A DNA stretch of 64,000 nucleotides, taken from contig JAAELQ010000008.1 in NCBI GenBank assembly GCA_024226515.1, positions 62,001 to 126,000 on the forward strand. The letters run 5' to 3'. Every line of letters begins with the position of its first letter. The stretch's first letter is position 1. The notes under the pieces were generated by a model. It saw nothing but the letters and a program-made list of their open reading frames with translations. It did no database searches and was not told where the DNA came from. This stretch comes from a bacterium. GTDB lineage: Bacteria > Acidobacteriota > Polarisedimenticolia > Polarisedimenticolales > Polarisedimenticolaceae. The translations under genes were made by a program, and so were the position numbers. Below, piece by piece: positions 8,710-18,400 of this stretch.

Positions 8710-10226
8710 TCGACGCCGACACACTGGCCTACGAGCACGACGAGGAGGCCGCGGGCTTCGGTCGCCCGCCGACGCCGGCGGGGGTGCGTCCGGCGGGGCA
8801 CGGCGCGCTGAACAGGGTCGCCGTCGCGCTGATGGCCGTCGCGCTGCTGTCGCTCGCCGTGCAGGTCTTCTCCGGCACGCTGAACGGGACATGGGCCGGG
8901 TTGCTGTCCGGCCTGGGGCTGCTGTCGTTCGGCGCCGCCCTGTACTTCTGGTCCGGGCTGCGCGGCACCGAGGCCGGGATCAAGCACGACGGGACGCAGT
9001 TCGACGGATTGCGCACTCGCGGCTGGGCCGGCTGGGTCGCCGGTCTGGCGATGACCGCACTGTACGTCCTGCTCTACTTCGATCCGCGCCTGTTGGGCTA
9101 CGTCCCGGCGGTGTGGGGCGCCGGGGGCCTCGTCGAGGAGGCGCGAATCACGGGCGGGCTCGTGCTGACCGTGCAACCGCTGGCGCACGCGCTCGGCGTC
9201 GAGACCTCGCAGTGGTTCCTGTACGGCGTGCTGTACACGTTGGCGATCCTCGTCTTCGGCGTGCGCATGTTCATGAAGTACCGCCACAACCGGTATCAAC
9301 AGATCCGCACCGCGTCGGTCATGTTCTTCCAGTCCGTTTTCGCCTGGTACCTGCCGCAGCTTCTCGTTCGCTTCCAGCAGCCGTACGTCGAGTTCAACGG
9401 TGTGTGGCCGCTGAAGTACGACTACCTGTGGCCCGAGAAGACGCACGGGCAGTTCCTCGGCGCCGGGTTGCCGGGGAAGCTGCTGCTGGCGTTTGCCGTC
9501 GCCGGCGTCGTGGCCACGCCGATCCTGACTTACTTCTACGGCAAGCGCTGGTACTGCTCGTGGGTCTGCGGCTGCGGCGGACTGGCCGAGACGCTGGGCG
9601 ACCCGTGGCGCCAGTTGTCGAGTAAGTCGACCCGCGCGTGGAAGATCGAGCGCTGGTTGATCCACGGCGTGCTGCTCCTCGTCGTCGTGACGACCGCTGC
9701 CCTGTGGCTCGACTATCGCGCGTCGGGCAACCTCTACGGAAGCTGGTCCGGCAAGCTGCGCACGGCCTACGGGCTGTACGTCGGAGCCATCTTCTCCGGC
9801 GTGGTCGGCGTCGGCTTCTATCCGCTGCTGGGCAGCCGCGTCTGGTGCCGCTTCGGGTGTCCGCAGGCGGCGATCCTCGGCATCCTGCAGCGCGTGTTCT
9901 CGCGCTTCCGTATCACGACCAACGGCGGCCAGTGCATGTCGTGCGGCAACTGCTCGACGTACTGCGAGATGGGAATCGACGTTCGCGCGTACGCGCAGCG
10001 CGGCGAGAACATCGTGCGCGCTTCGTGCGTGGGCTGTGGCGTGTGTGCCGCTGTCTGCCCGCGCGGCGTGCTGAAGCTCGAGGCCGGACCGCCGGGCGAC
10101 CGCTACGACGGGGCCGAGCGCCCTGTCGCGGCGCTGGTCGATTCGGTCAAGAGCCCCGAGATCTACGGTTACCGCTCCTGGCAAGGCCCGGCGGGCGACG
10201 TGGCGAAGGACTTGCGGAAAACCTAG
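8706..10226 (+). CDS. Membrane 4Fe-4S ferredoxin-type electron-transfer protein (NapH/RdxA/CcoG-like)
   Basis: A 506-residue polytopic protein. The GTG start overlaps the preceding stop. About eight hydrophobic segments are visible; between them sit two Cys clusters near the membrane face (WYCSWVCGCGG near residue 283 and WCRFGCP near residue 381), typical of the NapH/NosR/CcoG superfamily. A C-terminal dicluster ferredoxin domain follows: CMSCGNCSTYC then CVGCGVCAAVCP, enough ligands for two [4Fe-4S] clusters. Known relatives pass electrons between quinone pools or NAD(P)H reductases and periplasmic or cytochrome-assembly partners. Direct fusion of the reading frames with the flavoprotein gene suggests it accepts electrons from that enzyme. 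The terminal acceptor is unknown; no cytochrome or reductase is encoded next door. Confidence 0.85.
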   Translation: MIDADTLAYEHDEEAAGFGRPPTPAGVRPAGHGALNRVAVALMAVALLSLAVQVFSGTLNGTWAGLLSGLGLLSFGAALYFWSGLRGTEAGIKHDGTQFDGLRTRGWAGWVAGLAMTALYVLLYFDPRLLGYVPAVWGAGGLVEEARITGGLVLTVQPLAHALGVETSQWFLYGVLYTLAILVFGVRMFMKYRHNRYQQIRTASVMFFQSVFAWYLPQLLVRFQQPYVEFNGVWPLKYDYLWPEKTHGQFLGAGLPGKLLLAFAVAGVVATPILTYFYGKRWYCSWVCGCGGLAETLGDPWRQLSSKSTRAWKIERWLIHGVLLLVVVTTAALWLDYRASGNLYGSWSGKLRTAYGLYVGAIFSGVVGVGFYPLLGSRVWCRFGCPQAAILGILQRVFSRFRITTNGGQCMSCGNCSTYCEMGIDVRAYAQRGENIVRASCVGCGVCAAVCPRGVLKLEAGPPGDRYDGAERPVAALVDSVKSPEIYGYRSWQGPAGDVAKDLRKT

Positions 10227-10270
10227 ATTCGGCACAGGATTCCCCTACGTTTCGCACGGGCAAGGAATCG

Positions 10271-11734
10271 ATGGATCTGGGGCTGCAGACGATCGCCGTC
10301 GTGACCGTCGTGGCGGCGTTCGCCGGCGCGGTGGGCTGGTTTCTGCATCGCACCGGGGAGGCCGCGCGGCAGAGCATCATCGAGGCGCACAGCCGCGAGG
10401 AGGTCAACGCGGCCCGCCGTGCGAGAGACCGCGCTCGGGAAGAGACCGAAGAGCTGCGCGAGCGGTTCGAAGCGGCCAAGGGCGAGCACGAAGAGTCCCG
10501 CATGCGCGCCGCCACACTCGAGGCCGCGCTGCGCAAGACGCGGATGTCGATGGATGGTTCGGGCGACGAGCTCGAGCGGCGGCAGGCGCGGGTGGAGCAG
10601 CTCGAGGAGATCCTGCTCGAGCGCACGGCCGAGACGAACCGGTTGCAGGAGGCCCTCACCGCTCGCGACGGCGTCGTCGTCGACGCCGAGCGCCGCGGCA
10701 CCGAATCCGAGAAGCTCGTCGGCGGACTGCGCCGGGAGATCGATCGTCAGAAGGCCGCCATCTCCGAACGCGACGTGAGACTCGACGAGCTGGAGATCAA
10801 GCTGCAGGACCGCGAGGCGACGATCGGATCGCTGAGCGCGGAGCTCGGTAGCCACCAGTCGGGCATTCGCAACGTCAAGCGGGAGAAGGAACTGACCGTC
10901 TCCAAGCTGTCCGGCCTGAAGAAGCGAATGGACGATCGAGCAGCCGAGCTGTCGCGGCTGCGTTCGACGAAGATCGAGCTCGAGACCCTGCTGCGCGAGA
11001 AGGACTCGACGATCACGACGTTGCGCTCCAGCGTGGATCGCCAGCAGATCGAGGAACAGAAAGCCGCCGAGCGTCTCGCGTCGAGTCGCGAGGAGACGCA
11101 GGCCGCTCGCGACGGGCTGGCGCGCGCCGAGTCGAGGATCGAACAACTGAAGTCCGATCTCGAGCTGGCGCGGCAGGCACACGAAGACGAAGCGCATCGC
11201 GCGCGCGAGCTGGACAAGCGCCTGAAGGACATCGAGCGTCTCGTCGCCAGCGGGCAGGAGCAGGTGCGGGCGATGAAGTCCCTGCGCGGCGAGCTGAAGC
11301 AGGTCGAGGCGGCCGCCGAAGCGTTGCGCACCCAGCTCGTGGCTCGCGGCGAGGAGGTTGAGGACCTCGAGAGCCGGCTCGGCGACGCGCGCGCGGCGCA
11401 CGAGCGGTCGGCGGAGACGGTCCGAGATCTCGCGGCGCAGGTCGAGGCCCTGACCGGGACCGTCGCGGAGCGCGACGAGGAGCTGGCCGCGCTCTCTCCC
11501 GACTGGTTGCTCGATCGGTCCGACGGCGAGCCGGACGACCTGAAGACGCTCGCCGGCGTCGGCCCCGTGCTCGAGGAGCGGTTGAACGCGCTGGGGATCT
11601 TCCACTTCCTTCAGCTCGCGCAGGCCAGGGCCGTCGACCTCGACTGGATCGCGGCGCGCATCAACCAGTCTTCGGCCCAAGTTCGACGGCACCGCTGGCC
11701 GGCCCAGGCCAAGTCCCGCGCGCGCAAGCGCTGA
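10271..11734 (+). CDS. Membrane-anchored coiled-coil protein with C-terminal helix-hairpin-helix domain
   Basis: A 487-residue protein. One N-terminal membrane segment (about 6-25, IAVVTVVAAFAGAVGWFLH) is followed by about 390 residues of charged heptad-like coiled coil rich in E, R, L and A. The end (DDLKTLAGVGPVLEERLNAL, about residues 420-440) is a helix-hairpin-helix of the type seen at the ends of L21- or NADH-dehydrogenase-linked fusion proteins, and the last residues (RWPAQAKSRARKR) are strongly basic. Such HhH domains usually bind DNA or mediate protein contact. AAGGAATCG precedes the ATG at 10271. It follows the 4Fe-4S gene by 44 nt and may be in the same operon, although the function looks structural, not redox. 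A DNA-tethering or scaffold role is speculative. Confidence 0.7.
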   Translation: MDLGLQTIAVVTVVAAFAGAVGWFLHRTGEAARQSIIEAHSREEVNAARRARDRAREETEELRERFEAAKGEHEESRMRAATLEAALRKTRMSMDGSGDELERRQARVEQLEEILLERTAETNRLQEALTARDGVVVDAERRGTESEKLVGGLRREIDRQKAAISERDVRLDELEIKLQDREATIGSLSAELGSHQSGIRNVKREKELTVSKLSGLKKRMDDRAAELSRLRSTKIELETLLREKDSTITTLRSSVDRQQIEEQKAAERLASSREETQAARDGLARAESRIEQLKSDLELARQAHEDEAHRARELDKRLKDIERLVASGQEQVRAMKSLRGELKQVEAAAEALRTQLVARGEEVEDLESRLGDARAAHERSAETVRDLAAQVEALTGTVAERDEELAALSPDWLLDRSDGEPDDLKTLAGVGPVLEERLNALGIFHFLQLAQARAVDLDWIAARINQSSAQVRRHRWPAQAKSRARKR

Positions 11735-11784
11735 TTCCCGTTTCGTAACTGCGCGGCGTTTCGCCCGCGAATTGATCTCGCGTG

Positions 11785-11845
11785 GGAACCAAACACCCGC
11801 GGCGGGGTCATACTCGTTGAAACCTTGGCGCCGCTCGCTGGTATG
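11785..11845 (+). promoter_or_regulatory. Possible ECF-type (autoregulatory) promoter of the sigma factor gene
   Basis: GGAAC at 11785-11789 is followed after 17 nt by GTCA (11807-11810), a spacing and sequence like ECF promoters. A second candidate -35, TGAAACC at 11818-11824, lies 16 nt before GTAT (11841-11844). Either would let the sigma factor transcribe its own operon, as many ECF groups do. The assignment rests on short motifs only. Confidence 0.3.
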
Positions 11846-11876
11846 GGCGGTTATGTACGAGGCGCAGGCAACCGAC

Positions 11877-12470
11877 ATGAGCGAATCCACCGCCCCGCAG
11901 TCGACCGCATCTTCGGAACGCGATTTGTTGTTGCGTTTCCGCGAAGGCGACCGCGAGGCGTTCGCGGAGCTGGTCGCGGCATATCGGGCTCCGGTCTGGT
12001 CCTACCTCGTCCGCTGCAACATCCCCGCGGCCGATCGCGAGGATCTGTTTCAGGACATCTTCATCCGCGTGCACCGCGCGGCGGGCCAGTACGAGCCCAG
12101 CAGGCCGCTGCACCCGTGGCTGTTCACCATCGTCGCCAACGTCGTGCGCACGTTCCATCGCAAGCGCAAGCTGCGCGGCATTCTGTTTGCCGACGCCGCG
12201 GACGTGGAACGGGCCGACCGTGCGCCGAGTGGCGAACGAAGCGCCAGCGCGCGCCAGACGGTGGACTGGCTCGAGCACGAGATCCGCGACCTGCCTCCGG
12301 CGCAACGCGAGGTGCTGTTGCTGGCCGGCGTGCAGAACGTGCCGCAGAAGGACGTCGCCGGCGCACTCGGTCTTCCGTTGAACACGGTCAAGACCCATCT
12401 GCGCCGCGCCCGCCTGACCCTCGCCGAGAAACTGCGCCGAAGAAATCGAGCGCAAGGTGTGAAACCATGA
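11877..12470 (+). CDS. ECF RNA polymerase sigma factor
   Basis: A 197-residue sigma-70-family protein of ECF size. Region 2 spans RDLLLRFREGDREAFAELV through DLFQDIFIRVHRAAGQY, with the DxxQDxF signature and HPWLFTIVANVVR. Region 4 spans LPPAQREVLLLAGVQNVPQK through LGLPLNTVKTHLRRAR, the helix-turn-helix that reads the -35. An in-frame ATG at 11853 would add eight residues; 11877 was chosen because the extra residues fit no family feature. The stop codon overlaps the ATG of the anti-sigma gene (ATGA at 12467-12470), so the two are translated in a coupled way, the usual arrangement for a sigma and its cognate inhibitor. Released, it should direct transcription of an envelope-related regulon. 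Confidence 0.92.
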   Translation: MSESTAPQSTASSERDLLLRFREGDREAFAELVAAYRAPVWSYLVRCNIPAADREDLFQDIFIRVHRAAGQYEPSRPLHPWLFTIVANVVRTFHRKRKLRGILFADAADVERADRAPSGERSASARQTVDWLEHEIRDLPPAQREVLLLAGVQNVPQKDVAGALGLPLNTVKTHLRRARLTLAEKLRRRNRAQGVKP

Positions 12471-15409
12471 ACGACACTTGCAAGAAGTTGAGAGACAAGC
12501 TGGCGGCCGACGGACCGCAGGCGATTCGCGACTGCCTCGACAGCCAGCAGCACGTGCTGGAGTGCTCCGATTGCTTCGAGTTCCTCGAGGCGCTGTCGGA
12601 GATCGAGGGCGCGTTGCCGGAGCTGCCGCCGCACGACGCACCGGACGCTGTGGTCGACGCGTTGCTGGCACGGCCCGAGCTGCTCGACGAGCCCGCGACG
12701 CTTCCGCCGCGCCCGGGCATCGGCACCTGGCTCTTCCGTGTGCCGCGCCCGCTGGCGCTCGGCGCGCTCGGCGCGCTGGCCATCACCGTCACGTTGTTCG
12801 TCACGTTGCGCTCGCCGGCCGACCGCACTCCGTTCGGAATCGACGAGTGGCCGGTCGCCGCATCGGGCTCCGACAACGCACCGCTGGACGAGGTCGCGCG
12901 GCTGGACGACGATACGGCCGAGGCGTTGAAGTCGCTCGGCTACACGGGTGAGCCGAAGGAACGGCCTGTCGGCAAGGACAAGCGCAAGGCGGGCGATCGT
13001 TCGAACCGGGTGCCGCCTCCGCCGGCGTCGGAGTCGAGGAAGCCGGAGCCGAGGAAGTCGGAGCAACGCCTCGAGGTCGAGGCGGACCAGGCGGAGGCCG
13101 AAACGCTTGCACGCTCGGCGCGAGAGATCTACGAAGAGCAGAAGAAGCGCGACGAGTGGATGCGCAGGCAGCTCGCGAACGAGCAGCCGAGCGCGGCCGC
13201 AGGGAGCGGCGGGATCCAGGTCCAGGTCGTCGAGGATAACGGCCCGCTGCCCGGAGCGACCGTCACGATCGGTCACGCGACCGGCTACGTCAGGACGACG
13301 GCCGCGCTGACCAACGCGCGCGGCGTCGTCGACTTCCCTGTCCTGCGCCCGGGGCGGGGTTACGACATCCAGGTCCAGTTTCCGGGCTACGGCATGCGTC
13401 GCGTACCGGACATCCGGGTCCAGCAGGGCCGGACCACGCCGATCACGATTCAACTGGCCGACGAGCTGCGGGGGAAGGTCGTGGTCGTGGCCGAGGGTGA
13501 CGTCGTCGACCTCGACGGCACGCAATCGGCGACCAAGTTCAGCGACGAGTATATCCAGGATCTCCCCACGCCGGGACGCTTCTATCAGAACGTGCTGACC
13601 CTCGCACCGGGCGTACAAGATGCGGAGGGAGAACAGGTCGCGACGGCCCACGGATCGCGCTCGCGCGACTTCAAGGCCGAGGTCGGCGGTGTCGGCAACG
13701 TGGACGCGCCGACAGGTGAGTTCATGAGCCGTGTCAATCCGAACTCCATCGACGAGATGGAGGTCGTCACGGGCGGCAAGGGCGTCGAGTTCAGCCGCGC
13801 GCAGGGCGGATTCGCCTCGATCGTCGGATCGCCCGCGGAGCGCTTCCTCGCCGAACGCGCCCGCGTCGAGGATCTGGAGTTCGTTTCCGCCACGGGCTAC
13901 TGGTCCAACACCTACGTGCCGGGCGACCCCGAGCTGCGGCTGCTGCAGTCGCGCCTGACCGGTTTCGACCCGGCCGTGTTCGCGTCGTCCTCCGGATCGT
14001 CGCCGAGTCTGCACCGGGCGATCCGTCGCGCGGCGCAGCCGTTCGACGCCCCGCGCAACGCCGCGCTCGACGTGTTCCTGCACGCCGACCGCACGGGCAT
14101 CACCGAGCGTGGACGTATCCTGTTGCAGGTCGGGCTGCAGGCCGCCGAGGGTCACGGTCGCCGCCGCCCGGCGATGAACCTCGGTCTCGTCGTCGACCTC
14201 CGCGCTCCGCAGTCCGATCGCGCCGCGGCCGCGGCACGCTCCGTCGTCGAGGCGACGATCCGTGCCATCGAGCCCGGCGATCGGATCGGACTGACGGTCG
14301 TCGGGCCGTCGTCGGTCGCGTACGTTCCCCCGGGCGACTTCCGCCACGGCACCGCGAAGATCGCGCTCGACACGGCGCTCGCGGAATCGGCCGGCGACAT
14401 CGGCGCGCAGCACCTGGCCGACGCCGTCTCGACGGCCGTGCGCCACGTCTCGGCCGCGGACGATTCGACGGCGACGCTCGGATCCAGCGCGGTGATTCTC
14501 GTCGCCGGCGGAGCGCTCGGCGACGTCGATCGGCTGGCCGACATCGCGCACACGGGCGCCGTCGCGGGCGTCATCACCAGTGTCATCGCGGCGGGTGACG
14601 GGGCGGACCCGGACTCGCTCGAACGCCTGGCCCTCGCGGGGCAGGGGAATCGACGAATCCTGACCTCGCCGGCCGAGGCGTCGAGCGTCGTCGAGCGCGA
14701 GCTCGCCGCCGTGGGCCGCGTCGTGGCCCGTGCGGTCCGGCTGCGGATTCGCCTGGCGCCCGGCGTCGAGTTGGTCGACATCCCCGGCGCTTCGTCGCTC
14801 GACGAGGTGCGCGCCGAGCGCGTGCGTGAGGCGGAGGTCAGCATCGATCGGCGACTGTCGCGCAACCTGGGGATCCAGGCCGACCGCGGCGAGGACGAGG
14901 AGGGGATCCAGATCGTGATCCCGAGCTTCTACGCCGGCGACTCGCACGTGATCCTGCTCGACGTCGTCGCGCCGGGGCCCGGTCCCGTGGCCGACGTCAC
15001 GGTGCGTTACAAGGACCTGGCTCACCTGAAGAACGGCGTCGCACGCGACAGCCTCGGCCTGGCCGATGAGTCGCGGGCCGCCGGGCCGCTCGAACGCAAC
15101 GTGCTGCTCAACCTGCTCGCGCTCGATCTCGCGCAGGCCCTCGAGGACGCGGGCAGTGCCGCCGCGGCCGGACGCGCGGACGCCGCGTTGACGCGCCTCG
15201 CCGAGTTCTCCGAGCTGCTGCGCGAACTGCGCGCGCAGGTCCCGGACCTGGCACAGAACGTCGAGCTGGCCGCGGACATCGCCCTGCTCGACGACTACCG
15301 CTCGGTGCTGAGCAGCGAGGCCGCCTCGCGGCCGGAGCTGCTGGCGCTGCTGTCCGATTCCCTGCGCTACGCGGGGCGACTGAAACTCCAACGACCCTAC
15401 ACGAACTGA
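12467..15409 (+). CDS. Transmembrane anti-sigma factor fused to CarboxypepD_reg-, TonB-plug- and VWA-like domains
   Basis: A 980-residue fusion. (1) Residues 1-60: zinc anti-sigma domain with H29-x3-C33-x2-C36 and an extra C23. (2) A single membrane segment about 96-116 (LALGALGALAITVTLFVTL). (3) A charged, Pro-rich stretch with LKSLGYTGE near 155 and a coiled region to about 245. (4) About 248-331: beta-sandwich of the carboxypeptidase-regulatory type (GATVTIGHATGYVRTTAAL ... FPGYGMRRV). (5) About 354-455: sequence like the plug of Oar/TonB-dependent receptors (FSDEYIQDLPTPGRFYQNVL, then NSIDEMEVVTGGKGVEFSRA). (6) About 569-775: VWA-like fold whose MIDAS DxSxS is degraded to DLRAPQS, followed by a C-terminal helical and beta region. 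No beta-barrel is present. The cytoplasmic end should bind the sigma factor and the periplasmic part should sense a ligand or partner. It is 18 nt ahead of the 1023-residue exported protein gene. The order of domains is clear; the plug assignment is by motif resemblance. Confidence 0.75.
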   Translation: MNDTCKKLRDKLAADGPQAIRDCLDSQQHVLECSDCFEFLEALSEIEGALPELPPHDAPDAVVDALLARPELLDEPATLPPRPGIGTWLFRVPRPLALGALGALAITVTLFVTLRSPADRTPFGIDEWPVAASGSDNAPLDEVARLDDDTAEALKSLGYTGEPKERPVGKDKRKAGDRSNRVPPPPASESRKPEPRKSEQRLEVEADQAEAETLARSAREIYEEQKKRDEWMRRQLANEQPSAAAGSGGIQVQVVEDNGPLPGATVTIGHATGYVRTTAALTNARGVVDFPVLRPGRGYDIQVQFPGYGMRRVPDIRVQQGRTTPITIQLADELRGKVVVVAEGDVVDLDGTQSATKFSDEYIQDLPTPGRFYQNVLTLAPGVQDAEGEQVATAHGSRSRDFKAEVGGVGNVDAPTGEFMSRVNPNSIDEMEVVTGGKGVEFSRAQGGFASIVGSPAERFLAERARVEDLEFVSATGYWSNTYVPGDPELRLLQSRLTGFDPAVFASSSGSSPSLHRAIRRAAQPFDAPRNAALDVFLHADRTGITERGRILLQVGLQAAEGHGRRRPAMNLGLVVDLRAPQSDRAAAAARSVVEATIRAIEPGDRIGLTVVGPSSVAYVPPGDFRHGTAKIALDTALAESAGDIGAQHLADAVSTAVRHVSAADDSTATLGSSAVILVAGGALGDVDRLADIAHTGAVAGVITSVIAAGDGADPDSLERLALAGQGNRRILTSPAEASSVVERELAAVGRVVARAVRLRIRLAPGVELVDIPGASSLDEVRAERVREAEVSIDRRLSRNLGIQADRGEDEEGIQIVIPSFYAGDSHVILLDVVAPGPGPVADVTVRYKDLAHLKNGVARDSLGLADESRAAGPLERNVLLNLLALDLAQALEDAGSAAAAGRADAALTRLAEFSELLRELRAQVPDLAQNVELAADIALLDDYRSVLSSEAASRPELLALLSDSLRYAGRLKLQRPYTN

Positions 15410-15427
15410 TTCACCTCGGAGCCCCTC

Positions 15428-18400
15428 ATGAACATCCATCGCAACCTCGTCACGACGTTGATCGCATTCCTCCTCGTCCTCGCCGGCCTCCCGTCGGCGG
15501 CCGAGGAAGATCCCGCGCAGGTTCGACTGCCACTCGACGTTTACACCGAGCTGGTGCGTCAGGGTGACCTCGCGCTCGAACGACCCGTGCCCGCCGGCTT
15601 CGCGCTGGGTAGCGCCGACGTCGAGGCGATCGTCGCCGACGTCGAGCCGCTGAGTGCACAGGTCAACGTGCGCCTGACGATCGACGTCCTCGAGCGGGAC
15701 GCCTGGGTGCTGGTCCCCGTGCTCCCGCCCGGCACGCCGATCGAGAGCGTTACCGTGGACGGCAAGCCGGCCCAGCTCGTCGCCGGAGCGAACGGCCTGG
15801 CCTGGGTCACGAACAGCACGGGCACGCACGCGATGGTCATTCGCTACAAGATCGACGCCCAGCGCTCCGAGGGCGGTTACATGTTGACGCTGCCGGTGCC
15901 GGAGGCGTCCGCGCTGAATCTCGTTGCGTCGTTGCCGGGCGCCGGACTCGACGTGTCCGTGATTCCATCGGCCGGCCTGCAGACGCAGCCCCAGGCCGAG
16001 AGCACGCGCGTGTCGGCGACCATCCCGACGACACGCGGCGTCCAGCTGTTCTGGCAGGGCGAGCGCTGGGAAGGGCACTCGATCGGACGCGCCGACTACA
16101 GCGGAGAGCTGGTCGGCGACGCCGTGCTGTGGAAGGGCCGGCTGGCGGTCGAGCTGTTCAGCGATCGCGCGATCCTGCTGCCGATCCTCCCGGGAAGCGT
16201 GACGCTGAGCGAGCTCGCCGTCGACGGCGAGCCCGCGACGATCCTCGTCGAGGGCAACCGCTTCGCCACCCGCATCGCCGGGCGCGGAGCGCACGAGGTC
16301 GAGGTCGAGTTCCAGGTGCCCGTGTCGCGCGGCGACGGCCCGCCCAGCGTGGACCTGCACGTTCCGCGGATTCCCGTGTCGCGTTTCGAGCTGCGCCTGC
16401 CGGGGCAAAAAGAGCTGTCGGTTCGGCCCCGCGCCAACGTGGACAGCACGAGTGACGAGAACGAGACGGTGGCCCGCGTCCACGTGCCGATGACCGAACG
16501 CGTGACGTTCACCTGGTCCGAGGCGGTTCCGGACGAGGTCGCCGAGGAGGTGCGGGCCAACGCCACGGTGTACCACGCGGCCCATGTCGACGAGAACGTG
16601 CTCTACGTCCACGCGCTGGTGCACTACGACGTGCGTCGCGGCGAGACCAGCGTGATCGAGCTGCAGCTGCCGCCCGAGGTCCAGATCAACCGCATCGGCG
16701 ACGATTCCGGCATCGTCTCCGACTGGCGCGAGCTGCCGGCCCCCAAGGGTGGGCCGCGCACCGTCAACGTCTTCCTCGATCGCGAGCTGCAAGGCGAGTT
16801 GCTGTTCGAGGTGCTGTACGATCGTTCGATGCCGTCCGAGGCCGAGGCCTCGCTCGGCGTGCCGATGGTCCGCACGCCCGCCGCCCAGCGCAGACGGGGC
16901 ATGGTCGCGTTGCTGTCGAGCCCCGAGCTGACGCTCGACCCCGTCGAGGACGCGGACGCGACCCGGGTGGGGGAGAACCGGCTGCCCCCGTTCGTCCGCG
17001 AACGGATCGAGCTGACCGTTGCCCACACCTACAAGTACACCGATCATCCGCCCGCGCTGCTCGTCGCCTCGAAGGTGCCCGAACGCGTGCAGGGTCGCTT
17101 CGACACCCGCGTCGACTCGCTCGTGTCGCTCGGTGACGTGGCGCTCGAGGGTTCGACCAGCGTTCAGATCAACGTCAAGTCCGGCAGCATCACCGATCTC
17201 GTGCTCTCGTTGCCGGACGGGATCAACCTGTTGAACCTCACCGCGCCGTCGTTGCGCGGGTACGACGTGACCGACGAGACCCCGACGAGGCAGGTCGAGA
17301 TCGAGTTCACGCAGGAGATGCAGGGACGCTTCCGCGTCGACCTGTCCTACGAACGGATTCTGGTCGAGGGCGAGTCTCCGGTGGGCGTGCCCACGATTGC
17401 AGTTCTCGGTTCCGAGGTCGAGCAGGGCCGGATCGCCGTCGAGGCGCTGAGCGCCGCCGAAATCCAGCCGGCCGTTGAGAAGCAGCTCACCGCGCTCGAC
17501 GTGGACGAGCTGCCGCGCCAGCTCGTGTTGCAGACGACGAATCCGATCCTGCTGGCGTACAAGTACGTCCGCTCGGAGGCGCCGCCCGAGCTGGCGCTGC
17601 GCGTCACGCGGCACCGCGTTCTCGGCGTCCAGGAGGCCGCGATCGACAGCGCCACGTACCGCACGCTGTTCACGGCGGACGGGCTGCAGGTCACGACGGC
17701 ACACTTCCTCGTGCGCAACAGCCGCAAGCAGTTCCTGCGTGTTCGTCTGCCCGAAAACTCCGAAGTGTGGTCGGCCTTCGTCGACGGCACTCCGGAGAAC
17801 CCGGCCGCCGCGGGCAGCGAAGGCGAGGACGAACGCAGCGTGCTGATCAAGATCATCAACTCCGCCGAGCCGTTTCCGGTCGAGCTGGTCTACGCGACCC
17901 GCGGCACGCGTGTCGGTCTCATGGGGGCGATCGAGGGCATCCTGCCGCGTCCCGACATCCTCGTCACCGAGACCCACTGGGACGTCTACCTGCCGGATCG
18001 CGTCAGCTACTCCGGTCCGCGCACGAATCTCGAGTCCGCGAGCGAGGGAGTCCGCGTCGCGGCGCAGACGATGGAGCAGCAGTTCGCCGGGCTGGGAAAG
18101 AGCAGCGACGTCGATCAGGTGACGAAGTCGTTGCGCGTGATCGTCCCCGCGTCGGGCATGCACTTCGCGTTCACGAAGATCTACGCCAACCAGGCCGACC
18201 AGGACTCCTGGCTCAGCCTGCGCTACGTGTCCAGCGGCGGGACGGCGACGGCACGCGCGATGAGCGTGCTGGGCGCAGCGCTGTTCTGGCTCGGCGCCGG
18301 CATCTGGCTGCAGACGCGACGTCGAGTGCCCGCCGCAGCCTTTGGCGTTGCCGGACTGGGCATCGTCGCGCTGGCGCTGCGGCTACACCCGATCGGTGTC

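Noticed and set aside
8664..10235. 523-codon minus-strand open frame over the 4Fe-4S membrane protein
   Set aside because: Antisense artefact; the plus strand has the ferredoxin Cys clusters and membrane segments.
12050..18163. A 2037-codon open frame on the minus strand across the sigma/anti-sigma/exported-protein operon
   Set aside because: It is an antisense shadow of high-G+C coding sequence: composition is extremely Arg/His/Gln/Asp-rich with no domain, and the opposite strand has three clearly recognisable genes.
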